Below are positions 9,012-17,315 of a stretch of DNA of 64,000 nucleotides, piece after piece; within the stretch, counting starts at the first letter, position 1; every line of letters starts with the position of its first letter. Below the pieces are notes generated by a model. The model worked only from the letters and a program-made list of their open reading frames with translations, had not been told where the DNA came from and ran no database searches. Source of the DNA: Phycicoccus sonneratiae (GTDB lineage Bacteria > Actinomycetota > Actinomycetes > Actinomycetales > Dermatophilaceae). Where the stretch lies: contig NZ_JAFDVD010000007.1 in the NCBI RefSeq assembly GCF_016887965.1, forward strand, positions 248,001 to 312,000, written 5' to 3'. A program made the translations under genes and the position numbers.

Positions 9012-10381
9012 CCGAGGGCGCCACCGACCTCTCCCGGCTCACCGGGGTGCGGTCCGGGAAGAACTCGTACTACCCGGCCTACCTGCGCTCCACCGAGCGC
9101 ACCCAGCGCGCGGTGCGCGCCATGGACACCATCAGCCGGGCCGTCGTCCGCACCGTCGAGGGCCCGCGCGGGCTGCTCGAGGAGGTCGCCAAGGCCGCCG
9201 CCGACCACCTCGACGCCGACTGGGCGGTGCTCGCGCTCGCCGACAGCCACCTCGAGAAGGCCCGCCCGCGCTTCGTCGTCATCGGCCCGGACCGGCGCAG
9301 CATCGGCGACCCCACCGAGGTCCCCGAGAACGTGCGCCTCGAGCTGTCGGCCATCCGCTCCGGGTACGCCGGGCCGTCGGCGCGCACCGACGTGTGGGTG
9401 CGCGTGCCGATGTACCTCGAGGGCCGGCGGGTCGGCGGGCTCGCCGCGCGGCACGGCCTCGCCGAGGACCCCGAGCCCGAGGACCTCGCCGTGCTCCGCA
9501 TCCTCGCCAACCAGGCGGCGGTCTCGCTGCACACGAGCGAGCAGTACCAGGCCGGGCTCTCGCTGCACCGGCGCGCGCAGCGGCTGCACGAGGAGGCCCG
9601 GGCCCAGGCCCGCGACCTCGCCACCCGCACCGCCGAGCTCGAGGCCGCCGAGCACCGGCTGGCGGTCGCCGAGCAGCGCGAGCTCGTCGACGCCGAGCGG
9701 CACCGCATCGCCCGCGAGCTGCACGACAGCGTCACGCAGTACGTGCTGTCGGCCGGGATGGCCGTCGAGGTCGCGCGGGGCGAGGCGGTCGAGGTCGGGG
9801 CCGACGGGGTGGGGCGTCAGCTCGAGACGGCGAAGTCGTTGACGCAGACCGCGGTCGAGCAGCTGCGCTCGGCGATCTTCGCGCTCACCCGGCCGCACAG
9901 CGAGTCGGTCGCCTCGCTCGAGGACCTGCTCGGCGAGGTCGTCCAGCACCACCGCTCGCTGCTCGACATCAAGGTCCTCGTCGCCGGCCGGTCGCTCGGC
10001 CTCGGGCCCGACGTGCACCACGAGGTGGCCCGCGTCGTCGGCGAGGCGCTCTTCAACGTCGTCACGCACGCCGCGGCGAAGCGGGCCGTCGTGCGGGTCC
10101 GCTGGCTGCCCGAGGCCCTCGTCGTCTCCGTGTCCGACGACGGCGACGGCGAGCCCGCGGCGCTGCGCCGGATGCTCCAGCTCGAGCGTCGCACCGTGCG
10201 CGACGGCCGCCACCAGGGACTGGCCAACATGGACAGCCGCGTGCGGGGCCTCGGCGGCACGCTGGCCTTCCGCCGCTCGCGCCTCGGGGGCGTCCGCGTC
10301 TCGATGCGCGTCCCGCTGCCCGTCGTCCGCGTCCGTCCCGGTCTCGACCTGTCCGACCCCGAGGAGGCCCAGCCGTGCTGA
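9008..10381 (+). CDS. GAF-domain sensor histidine kinase (MnoS-like)
   Basis: A 457-residue cytoplasmic NarL-partner kinase without membrane segments. Residues about 45-180 resemble a GAF sensor domain, followed by a coiled coil and the HisKA_3 dimerisation box ERHRIARELHDSVTQYVLS with the phosphorylated His. The HATPase_c domain shows EALFNVVTHAA (N box), VSDDGDG (G1) and GRHQGLANMDSRV (G2). The GTG at 9008 overlaps the dehydrogenase TGA (GTGA). It probably phosphorylates the next gene product. Position and type match the methanol-responsive MnoS/MnoR system reported in mycobacteria; the signal here is not known. Confidence 0.88.
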   Translation: MTEGATDLSRLTGVRSGKNSYYPAYLRSTERTQRAVRAMDTISRAVVRTVEGPRGLLEEVAKAAADHLDADWAVLALADSHLEKARPRFVVIGPDRRSIGDPTEVPENVRLELSAIRSGYAGPSARTDVWVRVPMYLEGRRVGGLAARHGLAEDPEPEDLAVLRILANQAAVSLHTSEQYQAGLSLHRRAQRLHEEARAQARDLATRTAELEAAEHRLAVAEQRELVDAERHRIARELHDSVTQYVLSAGMAVEVARGEAVEVGADGVGRQLETAKSLTQTAVEQLRSAIFALTRPHSESVASLEDLLGEVVQHHRSLLDIKVLVAGRSLGLGPDVHHEVARVVGEALFNVVTHAAAKRAVVRVRWLPEALVVSVSDDGDGEPAALRRMLQLERRTVRDGRHQGLANMDSRVRGLGGTLAFRRSRLGGVRVSMRVPLPVVRVRPGLDLSDPEEAQPC

Positions 10382-11058
10382 GCACCACCGACTCCCGTTC
10401 CCCCGCGGCCACCGAGGAGGAGCCCATCGGGGTCATGCTCGTCGACGACCACGCGATCGTCCGGCAGGGCCTGCGCTCGGTGCTCGAGCGCGAGCCCGAC
10501 ATCGCCGTCGTCGCCGAGGCCTCCTCGCGCGGGGAGGCGCTGGCCGTCCTCGAACGGGTGACCCCGCGGGTCGTCCTCCTCGACCTCAAGCTCTCGACGT
10601 CGTCCGACACCGAGGGCCTCGAGCTCGCGCAGGCGATCAGCACCGGGCACCCGTCGGTCGCCGTCCTCGTCCTCACGACGTTCCTCGACGAGCACCTCGT
10701 CCTCGAGGCGGTGCGCGCCGGCGCGCGCGGCTACGTCGTCAAGGACGTCGACACCGCCGCGCTCGTGCGGGCCATCCACGACGTCAGCCAGGGCGAGTCG
10801 GCCTTCGACGCGCGGTCCGCGGCGGCGATGGTGCGCGGGATGCAGGCACCCCCGCCGCCGACCCAGCCGACCCTCTCGGCGCGCGAGGACGAGGTGCTGC
10901 AGCTGTTGGCACGAGGGCTGTCCAACAAGGAGATCGGCAAGCGGCTCTACATCTCGGAGACGACGGCCAAGTTCCACGTGGGCAACATCCTGCGCAAGCT
11001 CGACGTGTCCGGACGGGCCGAGGCGGTGTACGAGGCCACCAAGCGCGGGATGCTCTGA
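10375..11058 (+). CDS. LuxR/NarL-family response regulator (MnoR-like)
   Basis: A 227-residue regulator: receiver domain at about 18-140 (acidic pair in GVMLVDDHAIVRQGL, phospho-acceptor Asp in VVLLDLKL, Lys in GYVVKDVDTA) and a LuxR helix-turn-helix at about 160-225 (LSAREDEVLQLLARGLSNKEI, then LYISETTAKFHVGNILRKL). GTG at 10375 with GAGGAGG (10361-10367) is the best start and overlaps the kinase stop by seven bases. The natural targets to suspect are the three related boxes upstream of ercA and between mno and mftA. Confidence 0.9.
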   Translation: MLSTTDSRSPAATEEEPIGVMLVDDHAIVRQGLRSVLEREPDIAVVAEASSRGEALAVLERVTPRVVLLDLKLSTSSDTEGLELAQAISTGHPSVAVLVLTTFLDEHLVLEAVRAGARGYVVKDVDTAALVRAIHDVSQGESAFDARSAAAMVRGMQAPPPPTQPTLSAREDEVLQLLARGLSNKEIGKRLYISETTAKFHVGNILRKLDVSGRAEAVYEATKRGML

Positions 11059-11183
11059 GGCCCCCGGGCGCGACGCCGCGGCAGCGTCCTCCGTCCCGAT
11101 GGCGGGGCCAGTCCGGAGGTCCTAGGGTGAGTGACCGCGGCGTCCACGAGGACGTCGCGTCACACGACCCGGGGGGGTTCTCC

Positions 11184-12008
11184 ATGAAGTTCCGCACGCT
11201 CGCAGCATCCGCCGCAGCCGCCGTCGCCGCCGTCTGCTCGCTCGTCGTCCCGGTCCAGCCGGCGGCCGCCGCCAGCCCGATCATCATCGTCGACCACAAC
11301 GTCGCCAAGAGCTGGGACGCCATCCAGGCGACGGTGTCCAAGGCCGTCGAGCTCGGCGCCGAGGGCATCACGATGCAGGAGGTCTGCGTCACCCAGGCCA
11401 ACGAGATGGACGGGTACTGGGCCGGACGCTGGACCGTCAACTGGTCGGTCAGCAAGAAGGACGGGTGCGGCCCGGGCAACGACGTCGGCACCGTCGCCAT
11501 CTGGACGGGCGGGGGCAACGGGGTCGACCAGGACCTCGTGCTGCCGCAGGACGGCACGACTCCCGGCGACGACTACGAGACGCGCAACCCGCACCTGACC
11601 TGCGTGAAGTACGGCTCCACCCCGGTGCGGCACGTGTGCTCGGCCCACCTCGTGGCGCACGACGTCGAGGGCGTGCGAGGTGCGCAGACGCGGGCGATCA
11701 AGAACTACACCGCGGAGTGGATCTCGAACCAGCACTTCGTCGTCGTCGGGGGTGACTTCAACACGGCGCCGACGTCCCCCGCCATGGACTCGATGTACGC
11801 GCAGAACGGCAACGGGAACTTCGTCGAGGCGAACCAGATCGAGGACGGGACCCGCACCGGCAACCTCGCCACCCACGCCGTCGGCAAGCTCGACTACGTG
11901 TTCTTCTCGACCAACCGCACGGTCTTCCCGGGGGGCGGCGGGATCCAGCTGTTCTCCACCGCCTCGGACCACAAGATGGTCGTCGCCCGGGCCACGGTCA
12001 CCGCCTGA
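11184..12008 (+). CDS. Secreted endonuclease/exonuclease/phosphatase-family protein
   Basis: A 274-residue protein with a classical signal peptide (positively charged MKFR, Ala-rich core, likely cleavage after PVQPAAAA). The mature part has the EEP fold marks: HNVAKSWDAI near the start, the metal Glu in EGITMQEVC, VVVGGDFNTAP, and the terminal TASDHKMVV. Such proteins hydrolyse phosphodiesters, for example extracellular DNA or sphingomyelin; the substrate is undetermined. It stands alone inside the alcohol-oxidation island, convergent with the methyltransferase gene and without visible functional link. TAGGGT at 11123-11128 may be a -10 box. Confidence 0.8.
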   Translation: MKFRTLAASAAAAVAAVCSLVVPVQPAAAASPIIIVDHNVAKSWDAIQATVSKAVELGAEGITMQEVCVTQANEMDGYWAGRWTVNWSVSKKDGCGPGNDVGTVAIWTGGGNGVDQDLVLPQDGTTPGDDYETRNPHLTCVKYGSTPVRHVCSAHLVAHDVEGVRGAQTRAIKNYTAEWISNQHFVVVGGDFNTAPTSPAMDSMYAQNGNGNFVEANQIEDGTRTGNLATHAVGKLDYVFFSTNRTVFPGGGGIQLFSTASDHKMVVARATVTA

Positions 12009-12046
12009 CCCCGCGGGTCGACACCGCGATCGAGCCGATCGGCGCC

Positions 12047-12150
12047 GGGGGGGGGCCCCCCCCCCGGGGGGGGGCGCGGGGCGGGGGGGGGGGCCCCCCC
12101 CCCCCCCCCGGCGGGGCCCGGCGCCGCGCGCGGCGGGGGCCCCCCCCGGC
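12047..12150. other. Poly-G/poly-C low-complexity block, probable sequence artefact
   Basis: Uninterrupted runs of about 9-18 G and then C alternate through this interval between two convergent genes. A strong terminator hairpin is expected here, and homopolymers of this kind typically arise when reads collapse at such hairpins. No gene or reliable element can be read; the rest of 12,009-12,186 holds nothing else recognisable. Confidence 0.7.
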
Positions 12151-12186
12151 GGGAACGGGCTCGGCCGCCCGCTGCCGTCCCGTCGG

Positions 12187-13101
12187 TCAGAGGCGGTCGA
12201 GCACGAGCCAGCCGCCGTGGTGCTCGTGCACCTCGGCCCGCCAGCCGACCGCCTCCTCGCCCCACCCACGGAGGGTGCCGAGCGTGACCGCCCAGAGGTG
12301 CCCGAACTGCTCGCTCGGCACGTCCTCGAGCGGCACGGCGACGACCACCCGGCGCGCGGCCAGCCGGCGGGCCTCGGCGACGACCCGGCCGGCGTGGTCG
12401 GGCTCGAGGTGCTCGAGCAGGTGCACCGCGAGGACGGTGTCGGCCGACCGGTCCGGCTCGGGCACGTGCGCCGCGTCGCAGGTGAGCACCCCGACGTCGA
12501 CACCGAACCGCGGGGCCATCGCGGACAGCAGGCGCATCGTCCCCGCCGAGACGTCGGAGGCCGTGACCGTGCGTCCGGATGCCGCCAGCCGCAGCGCGAG
12601 GAAGCCGAAGCAGCTGCCCAGCTCGAGGACCGACCCCGCCCCCACGAGCGACTCCGCGTGCGCGTACACCGGCGCGTAGTCGCGCACGCAGCCGTGCCCC
12701 GACGGCCCCGCCGCCGGACCGCGCGCCCCGGCCCGGGCGTGCGCCCCGACGGCGGCGAGGGTGTTGGCGTAGAACGCCTCCCAGGCCACCTCCGGCTCGT
12801 CGGCGCAGGTGAGGACCACCCCCGTGAAGACGCGCTCGAACATCTCCGACCCGCGCAGCCACCCGGGCTCGAAGAGCTCGTCCGACAGCAGCCCGGCGAG
12901 GTCGTCGTCGACGACGTCGAGGGTCAGGGAGTGCTCGACGACGAGGTCGCCCGCCGCGTCGCGCCCGAGGTCGAAGTGGGCCGTCCGGGCGGTGCCGAGG
13001 CGGTGCCGCGCCCCCGCCCCGCGGCGGCGCACGGTGACCACTCCGTCGCGGTAGCAGCCACCGACGGCCGGGGCCAGGGCGTCGATCGGCGCGACGCTCA
13101 C
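12187..13101 (-). CDS. mftM: SAM-dependent methyltransferase, probable mycofactocin-glycan methyltransferase
   Basis: A 304-residue class I methyltransferase: SAM motif I SVLELGSCFGFLALRLA at about 160-175, the acidic TASDVSAGTM after it, and DTVLAVHLLEHL as motif IV. The N-terminal 150 residues are specific to this group. Mycofactocin carries glucose units, one of which is methylated by MftM in mycobacteria; the sequence type and its position in the mno operon next to mycofactocin genes support that role. GTG at 13101 overlaps the VWA-gene stop by four bases. The name is a context-supported inference; a methyltransferase with another target remains possible. Confidence 0.7.
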   Translation of the reverse strand: MSVAPIDALAPAVGGCYRDGVVTVRRRGAGARHRLGTARTAHFDLGRDAAGDLVVEHSLTLDVVDDDLAGLLSDELFEPGWLRGSEMFERVFTGVVLTCADEPEVAWEAFYANTLAAVGAHARAGARGPAAGPSGHGCVRDYAPVYAHAESLVGAGSVLELGSCFGFLALRLAASGRTVTASDVSAGTMRLLSAMAPRFGVDVGVLTCDAAHVPEPDRSADTVLAVHLLEHLEPDHAGRVVAEARRLAARRVVVAVPLEDVPSEQFGHLWAVTLGTLRGWGEEAVGWRAEVHEHHGGWLVLDRL

Positions 13102-14624
13102 ACCAGCACCTCCCCCATGCGGTGCGAGAACGACTCCAGCGCACCGAGGTTGCGCACGACCTCGATGTGGTCGCAGGACGGCTCGTAGACCGGGAGGTCG
13201 CACCGACCCAGCCCCCACGAGTACCGCGGCTCGGGCGTCAGCCAGACGACGTGCCGCGCCCGCCGCGCGATCTCCTCGAAGGTCCCGACCGCGGGGTCCT
13301 TGCCGTTGCCGCGCCCGTCACCGATGACGACGACCGTCGTGCGCCGGGTGATCGCCGAGCCGAACTCGTCGAGGAACTGGCGCAGCACCGCCCCGTAGTC
13401 CGAGTCGGCGTCGACGTCGACCACCCCGCCGTCCCCGCGGCCGGCCATCACGGTCGCGAGCGCCTGCTGCACGTGGTGGTCGGCGAACAGGTCGGTCACC
13501 TCGACGACCTCGTCGACGAAGGCGAAGGAGCGGACCTTCGAGGCCACGGACTGCAGCCCGTGGACGAGGTGCAGCGCGAACCCCGAGGTCGCCCGGACCG
13601 ACAGCGACACGTCGCAGAGGACGAGCAGCTGCGGCCGGTCCTCCCGCTTGCTCACGAGCACCGGCCGGAAGGGCACGCCGTCGAAGCGCATGTTCGAGCG
13701 CATCGTCCGCCGGCTGTCGATGACCCCGCGTCCGGCGACGTGCCGGCGCGGCCGGGGCGCACCGCGCAGCGCCCGGAGCAGCCGCCGGACGGCCTCCTCG
13801 AAGGCCAGCCGGTCGGGCTCGGCGAGCACCTCGGCCCGCGCGACGTCGAGCTCGCGCTCCTCGACCTCGGCCTGCGCGGCCATCAGCTGCTCGAGGTGAC
13901 GCTTGATCTGCTCGGGCAGGCCGGCGAGCAGCGGGGCCAGCGCCTCGCGCAGCGCGGCGACGTCGGGGTCGTCGAGCAGCCGCTCGAGCTCGTCGTCGGG
14001 CTCCCCCAGCCAGCTGAGCAGCGCGAGCTCCTCGGCGACCGACAGCTCGACGCCGAGCTCGGCCCCGCGCGCCTCGGTGAGCCGCCCCGGCGCTCCCGGG
14101 TTGTGCAGCCGCGACGTCGACACCTGCACCCGCGCGGCCTCGCCCTGGGGCGTCACGCCGTCCTTGGAGAGGACGACCTCGTCGGTCATCGCGGCCATGT
14201 CGATCTTGTTGGCCTCCTGGTGCAGGTTGTACTGCTGCGCGAGGTCCTCGGGGCGGAAGAACTCGCGGATGTCCTGCGGCTTGCCGTGGCTGTGGCCCTG
14301 CTGCGGGGTGTCGGACAGCTCGTCGGAGATGGTCAGCCCGGTCAGCTCGCCCTCGTCGGACAGGTCGTCGTGGGCGTGGCCGTGCCCCTGCTCCTCGGGC
14401 ACGACGCGGCGCAGCCGGAAGAACCGGTCGAACACCTCGTCGAAGACCTCCTGGTCGCGGCGGTCCTTGACGAGGGTGACGGCGAGGGCCGACCGCAGCA
14501 CCTCCCGGTCGGCCATGATGCCCGGCTGCGCGGCCGCCTCGAGCGCGTCGACCGCCTCCGCCACGCTCACCCGCATCCCGTGCAGGCGCAGGAAGCGGAT
14601 GAAGCGGTGCAGCGAGCTCTCCAC
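13098..14624 (-). CDS. VWA/CoxE-like protein with His-rich segments
   Basis: A 508-residue protein of the CoxE-like von Willebrand A group, which works with MoxR ATPases in maturing metalloenzymes. The VWA domain (about 330-500) has an intact MIDAS start, LCDVSLSVRATSG. The N-terminal half is helical and holds two His-rich stretches, residues 80-86 (GHGHAHD) and 110-114 (GHSHG). GTG at 14624 is preceded by AGGAGG that overlaps the moxR stop codon. Encoded between moxR and the methyltransferase gene downstream of mno, it probably helps to activate or load metal into the iron alcohol dehydrogenase; this is inference. Confidence 0.82.
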   Translation of the reverse strand: MESSLHRFIRFLRLHGMRVSVAEAVDALEAAAQPGIMADREVLRSALAVTLVKDRRDQEVFDEVFDRFFRLRRVVPEEQGHGHAHDDLSDEGELTGLTISDELSDTPQQGHSHGKPQDIREFFRPEDLAQQYNLHQEANKIDMAAMTDEVVLSKDGVTPQGEAARVQVSTSRLHNPGAPGRLTEARGAELGVELSVAEELALLSWLGEPDDELERLLDDPDVAALREALAPLLAGLPEQIKRHLEQLMAAQAEVEERELDVARAEVLAEPDRLAFEEAVRRLLRALRGAPRPRRHVAGRGVIDSRRTMRSNMRFDGVPFRPVLVSKREDRPQLLVLCDVSLSVRATSGFALHLVHGLQSVASKVRSFAFVDEVVEVTDLFADHHVQQALATVMAGRGDGGVVDVDADSDYGAVLRQFLDEFGSAITRRTTVVVIGDGRGNGKDPAVGTFEEIARRARHVVWLTPEPRYSWGLGRCDLPVYEPSCDHIEVVRNLGALESFSHRMGEVLV

Positions 14625-14633
14625 GGCAGCCTC

Positions 14634-15809
14634 CTAGACCGGCCGCTTCTTGGCGCCGCCCCCGCGGAACGAGCGCTGCCCCTGCCCCGGCGCGACCCGC
14701 TTCGGTTCTGCTGCACCGGCGCTCGGGGACCCGTAGTACGCCTCGTCGTGGCGCCCGGGCTGGTCTTTCCCGGCCCGCACGTCACGTCCGTCCGGGCCGT
14801 CGGCGTCGTCGTGGGAGTGCCCGTGGCCGTGCCCGTGCCCGTGCCCGTGGCCCCGGTCCTCCGGCACGGTCTGGTTCGGGTCGACGAGCCGCGGCAGCTC
14901 GCGGGTGGCCAGGCCGAGGTCGCGCTCGTACTTCGTGACGACGTTGAGGGTCTCGGCGAGCACCGGCGCCGACAGCTCGGTGACCCCGAGGACGGCGAGC
15001 GTCCGGGCCCAGTCGATGGTCTCCGAGATGCTCGGGGCCTTGCGCAGCTCCAGCCCCCGGAGGCCACGGACCACCCCGACGAGCTGCTCGGCGAGCGCAT
15101 CGGCCAGGCCGGTGTCCTTGGACCGGATGATCTCGAGCTCGCGCTCCGCGGACGGGTAGTCGAGGAACAGGTGCAGGCAGCGGCGCTTGAGCGCGGCCGA
15201 CAGGTCGCGGGTGTTGTTCGACGTGAGGACGACGAGAGGCGTGCTCGCGGCGACGAACGTGCCCACCTCCGGCACAGACACCTGGAACTCGGCGAGCAGC
15301 TCGAGGAAGACGGCCTCGAGCGCCTCGTCGGCCCGGTCGACCTCGTCGATGAGCAGGACGACCGGGTCCTCGGACGTGATGGCCTCCAGCAGCGGGCGGG
15401 CGACGAGGAAGCGCTCGGAGAAGAACACGCTGTCCTGGGCCGCGATCCGCTCGACGGCGCTGCCGATGTCCGGTGCGTCCTCGACGACCTGCCCGATCTT
15501 GTCGCGGAGCATCTGCGTGTAGAGCAGCTGCTTGCCGTAGTCCCACTCGTAGAGGGCCTTGGTCTCGTCCTGCCCCTCGTAGCACTGCAACCGGAGCAGC
15601 CGTCGGCCCGTCGCGGCGGCGACGCTCTGTGCCAGCTGGGTCTTGCCGACGCCCGCCGGCCCCTCGAGGAGCAACGGCTTGCCGAGTGCCGACTGGAGGA
15701 ACGCCGTCGTCGCGAGCCGGTCGTCGGTGAGGTACCCCACCTCCCGCAGCCGCTCGCGCGCGTCCTCGACGCTCGCGAAGGTGGTGGGCGTTGGGTCGGT
15801 GTCCGTCAC
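14634..15809 (-). CDS. MoxR-family AAA+ ATPase with His-rich tail
   Basis: A 391-residue AAA+ chaperone. Walker A is GPAGVGKT (50-57), Walker B VVLLIDEVDRAD, sensor 1 VVLTSNNTRDLS, and an arginine-finger region follows (LKRRCLHLFLDYP). MoxR proteins partner with VWA proteins to insert cofactors or metals or to remodel enzymes. After the AAA+ module, residues about 316-333 form an alternating Gly-His run ending in HSHDD, then a disordered basic tail (RSFRGGGAKKRPV). GTG at 15809 has GGAGG upstream. It lies 78 bases downstream of mno, beyond a strong hairpin. Confidence 0.88.
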   Translation of the reverse strand: MTDTDPTPTTFASVEDARERLREVGYLTDDRLATTAFLQSALGKPLLLEGPAGVGKTQLAQSVAAATGRRLLRLQCYEGQDETKALYEWDYGKQLLYTQMLRDKIGQVVEDAPDIGSAVERIAAQDSVFFSERFLVARPLLEAITSEDPVVLLIDEVDRADEALEAVFLELLAEFQVSVPEVGTFVAASTPLVVLTSNNTRDLSAALKRRCLHLFLDYPSAERELEIIRSKDTGLADALAEQLVGVVRGLRGLELRKAPSISETIDWARTLAVLGVTELSAPVLAETLNVVTKYERDLGLATRELPRLVDPNQTVPEDRGHGHGHGHGHGHSHDDADGPDGRDVRAGKDQPGRHDEAYYGSPSAGAAEPKRVAPGQGQRSFRGGGAKKRPV

Positions 15810-15840
15810 GGGTCCTCCAGCGGCGTCGGTGGGGATGGTG

Positions 15841-15882
15841 CCGGTGCCGCCCGGCGGCGCGTCGCGCGCCGGGCGGCACCGG
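15841..15882 (-). terminator. Hairpin between mno and moxR
   Basis: A perfect 16-bp stem (15841-15856 with 15867-15882) begins six bases after the mno stop. It could end most mno transcripts or protect their 3' end, while moxR, the VWA gene and mftM are reached by read-through at lower level, since no other promoter is obvious. Confidence 0.65.
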
Positions 15883-15887
15883 GGTCG

Positions 15888-17180
15888 TCACGACAGCAGG
15901 TCGTCGAGGTCACCGTTCATGCAGTGGTCCACGACCGGCCGCACGGTCTCGAAGGTGCACTCCTTGGCGTTGCCCGGGGTGCAGGCGTCGCCGAGGACGT
16001 GGTTCGTGATGCGGTCGACGTCCGCCTCGTCACCGGTGATCGTCTTCGCGTTCTCGTAGAACTTCGTCGGGCCCTGTCCCAGACGGTTCTTCGAGTACGT
16101 GTCGGCGGTGACGTCGGTGAACTTCTCGGTGATGCCCACGTCGCGCAGCAGCCGGATGGCGGCCTCGAGCGCGGCGTCGGCCGCCTGCACGTCGGTCATC
16201 CCGTAGGTGTCGACGCCCATCGCCTCGGCCATCTCGGCGAACCGCTTGTACTGGGTGGGCATGTTGAAGGCCCAGACCCGCGGCAGCGCGATCGCGTTGT
16301 TCAGCCCGTGGTGGGTGTCGTAGAACGCGGACACCGCGTGGCTGATCGAGTGGATGATGCCGAGGCCGCCGGAGTTGAACGCCTGCGCGGCGATGTACTG
16401 CGCGTACATCATCCCCTGGCGGCCGGCGAGGTCCTGGCCGTTCCAGACCGCCTGGCGCAGGTTCTCCGCCGTGAGCTTGATGGCCCGCAGCGCGTTGCCG
16501 AGCGAGGGCTCGAAGTTGAGCCGCGAGACGTAGGGCTCGCTCGCGTGGGCGAGGACGTCGAAGCCGCACTGGGCCGTGTAGTCGACCGGGCAGTCGTAGT
16601 AGAGCACCGGGTCGTCGATGGCCAGCGTCGTCACCGACGCGTCGTCGAACGCGACGTACTTGTGCGGGTTGTCCGGGTCGGTCGTCGTGTCGGTGATGAC
16701 GTACGCCCAGGACGTCTCCGACCCCGTGCCGGCCGTCGTCGAGACCGCGATGTGCGGCGGGTTCTTCGGGTTCTCCGACTTGTTGAAGCCCTCGAACTCG
16801 TTGACGTTGCGGCCGTCGTGGGCCACCGCGATGCGGGCGCCCTTGCAGGCGTCGTGCGAGCTGCCGCCACCGATGGACACGAACGAGTCGCACTCGTTGT
16901 CCTGGTAGAGCGACACCGCGTCCATGACGTTGTAGTCCTTGGGGTTGGACTCGACCTTGTCGTACACGACGACTTCGAGGCCGTGGTACTTCATCGACTC
17001 CACGATCTTGTGGACGACGTCCGTGCCGCGGAGGCCGGAGGTCATCACGAGGGTCTTGCGGAAGCCCAGCTTGAGGGCCTCGGGACCGATCATCTCGTGG
17101 GCGCCCGGGCCCATGAGCGCGCGGGGGAAGGGGTGGAACTCCTTGATGGGGAACGGTTTCAGTAGCTCGTCGACCTGCAT
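15888..17180 (-). CDS. mno: NDMA-dependent methanol dehydrogenase (iron-containing, mycofactocin-linked)
   Basis: A 430-residue group III alcohol dehydrogenase of the Mno/Mdo type, which oxidises methanol and other short alcohols, keeps its NAD(H) tightly bound and passes electrons on to mycofactocin in vivo. Seen: the N-terminus ELLKPFPIKEFHPFPRALMG, cofactor loop SIGGGSSHDACKG, TTAGTGSETSWAYVIT, and metal ligands in CGFDVLAHASEPYVSR and IIHSISHAVSAFYDTHHGLNN. GAGGAGG upstream fixes the ATG at 17180. Divergent transcription from mftA and shared boxes between them support joint control with cofactor synthesis. Substrate preference is inferred from the family. Confidence 0.9.
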   Translation of the reverse strand: MQVDELLKPFPIKEFHPFPRALMGPGAHEMIGPEALKLGFRKTLVMTSGLRGTDVVHKIVESMKYHGLEVVVYDKVESNPKDYNVMDAVSLYQDNECDSFVSIGGGSSHDACKGARIAVAHDGRNVNEFEGFNKSENPKNPPHIAVSTTAGTGSETSWAYVITDTTTDPDNPHKYVAFDDASVTTLAIDDPVLYYDCPVDYTAQCGFDVLAHASEPYVSRLNFEPSLGNALRAIKLTAENLRQAVWNGQDLAGRQGMMYAQYIAAQAFNSGGLGIIHSISHAVSAFYDTHHGLNNAIALPRVWAFNMPTQYKRFAEMAEAMGVDTYGMTDVQAADAALEAAIRLLRDVGITEKFTDVTADTYSKNRLGQGPTKFYENAKTITGDEADVDRITNHVLGDACTPGNAKECTFETVRPVVDHCMNGDLDDLLS

Positions 17181-17220
17181 GGAACATCCTCCTCGTTGAG
17201 GCAGTCTCGGACCAGCGACC

Positions 17221-17235
17221 TCGACGCTAGGGACG
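17221..17235 (-). promoter_or_regulatory. Candidate mno promoter
   Basis: On the minus strand CGTCCCTAGCGTCGA holds the -10-like TAGCGT (17224-17229), 43 bases before the mno ATG. It is almost the same as the mftA-side sequence CGTTCCTAGCGTGG, arranged divergently. Confidence 0.5.
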
Positions 17236-17315
17236 GCCGCCCGGCGTGGGTAGACGAGGTCGTGGAAACCGCCCGCCCCGCCCGGGCCGGGCCCCTTCGC
17301 CGGACGGTGGTCGCA

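Noticed and set aside
14800-14870. Short tandem repeat of GTGCCC-like units, CRISPR-like at first sight
   Set aside because: It is the codon repeat for the Gly-His run of MoxR; no spacers or separate repeats exist.
13122-17165. Frame of 1347 codons on the plus strand opposite VWA, moxR and mno
   Set aside because: Exact antisense shadow of three recognised genes, with Leu/Val/Arg/Glu/Asp-rich low-complexity protein and no domain.
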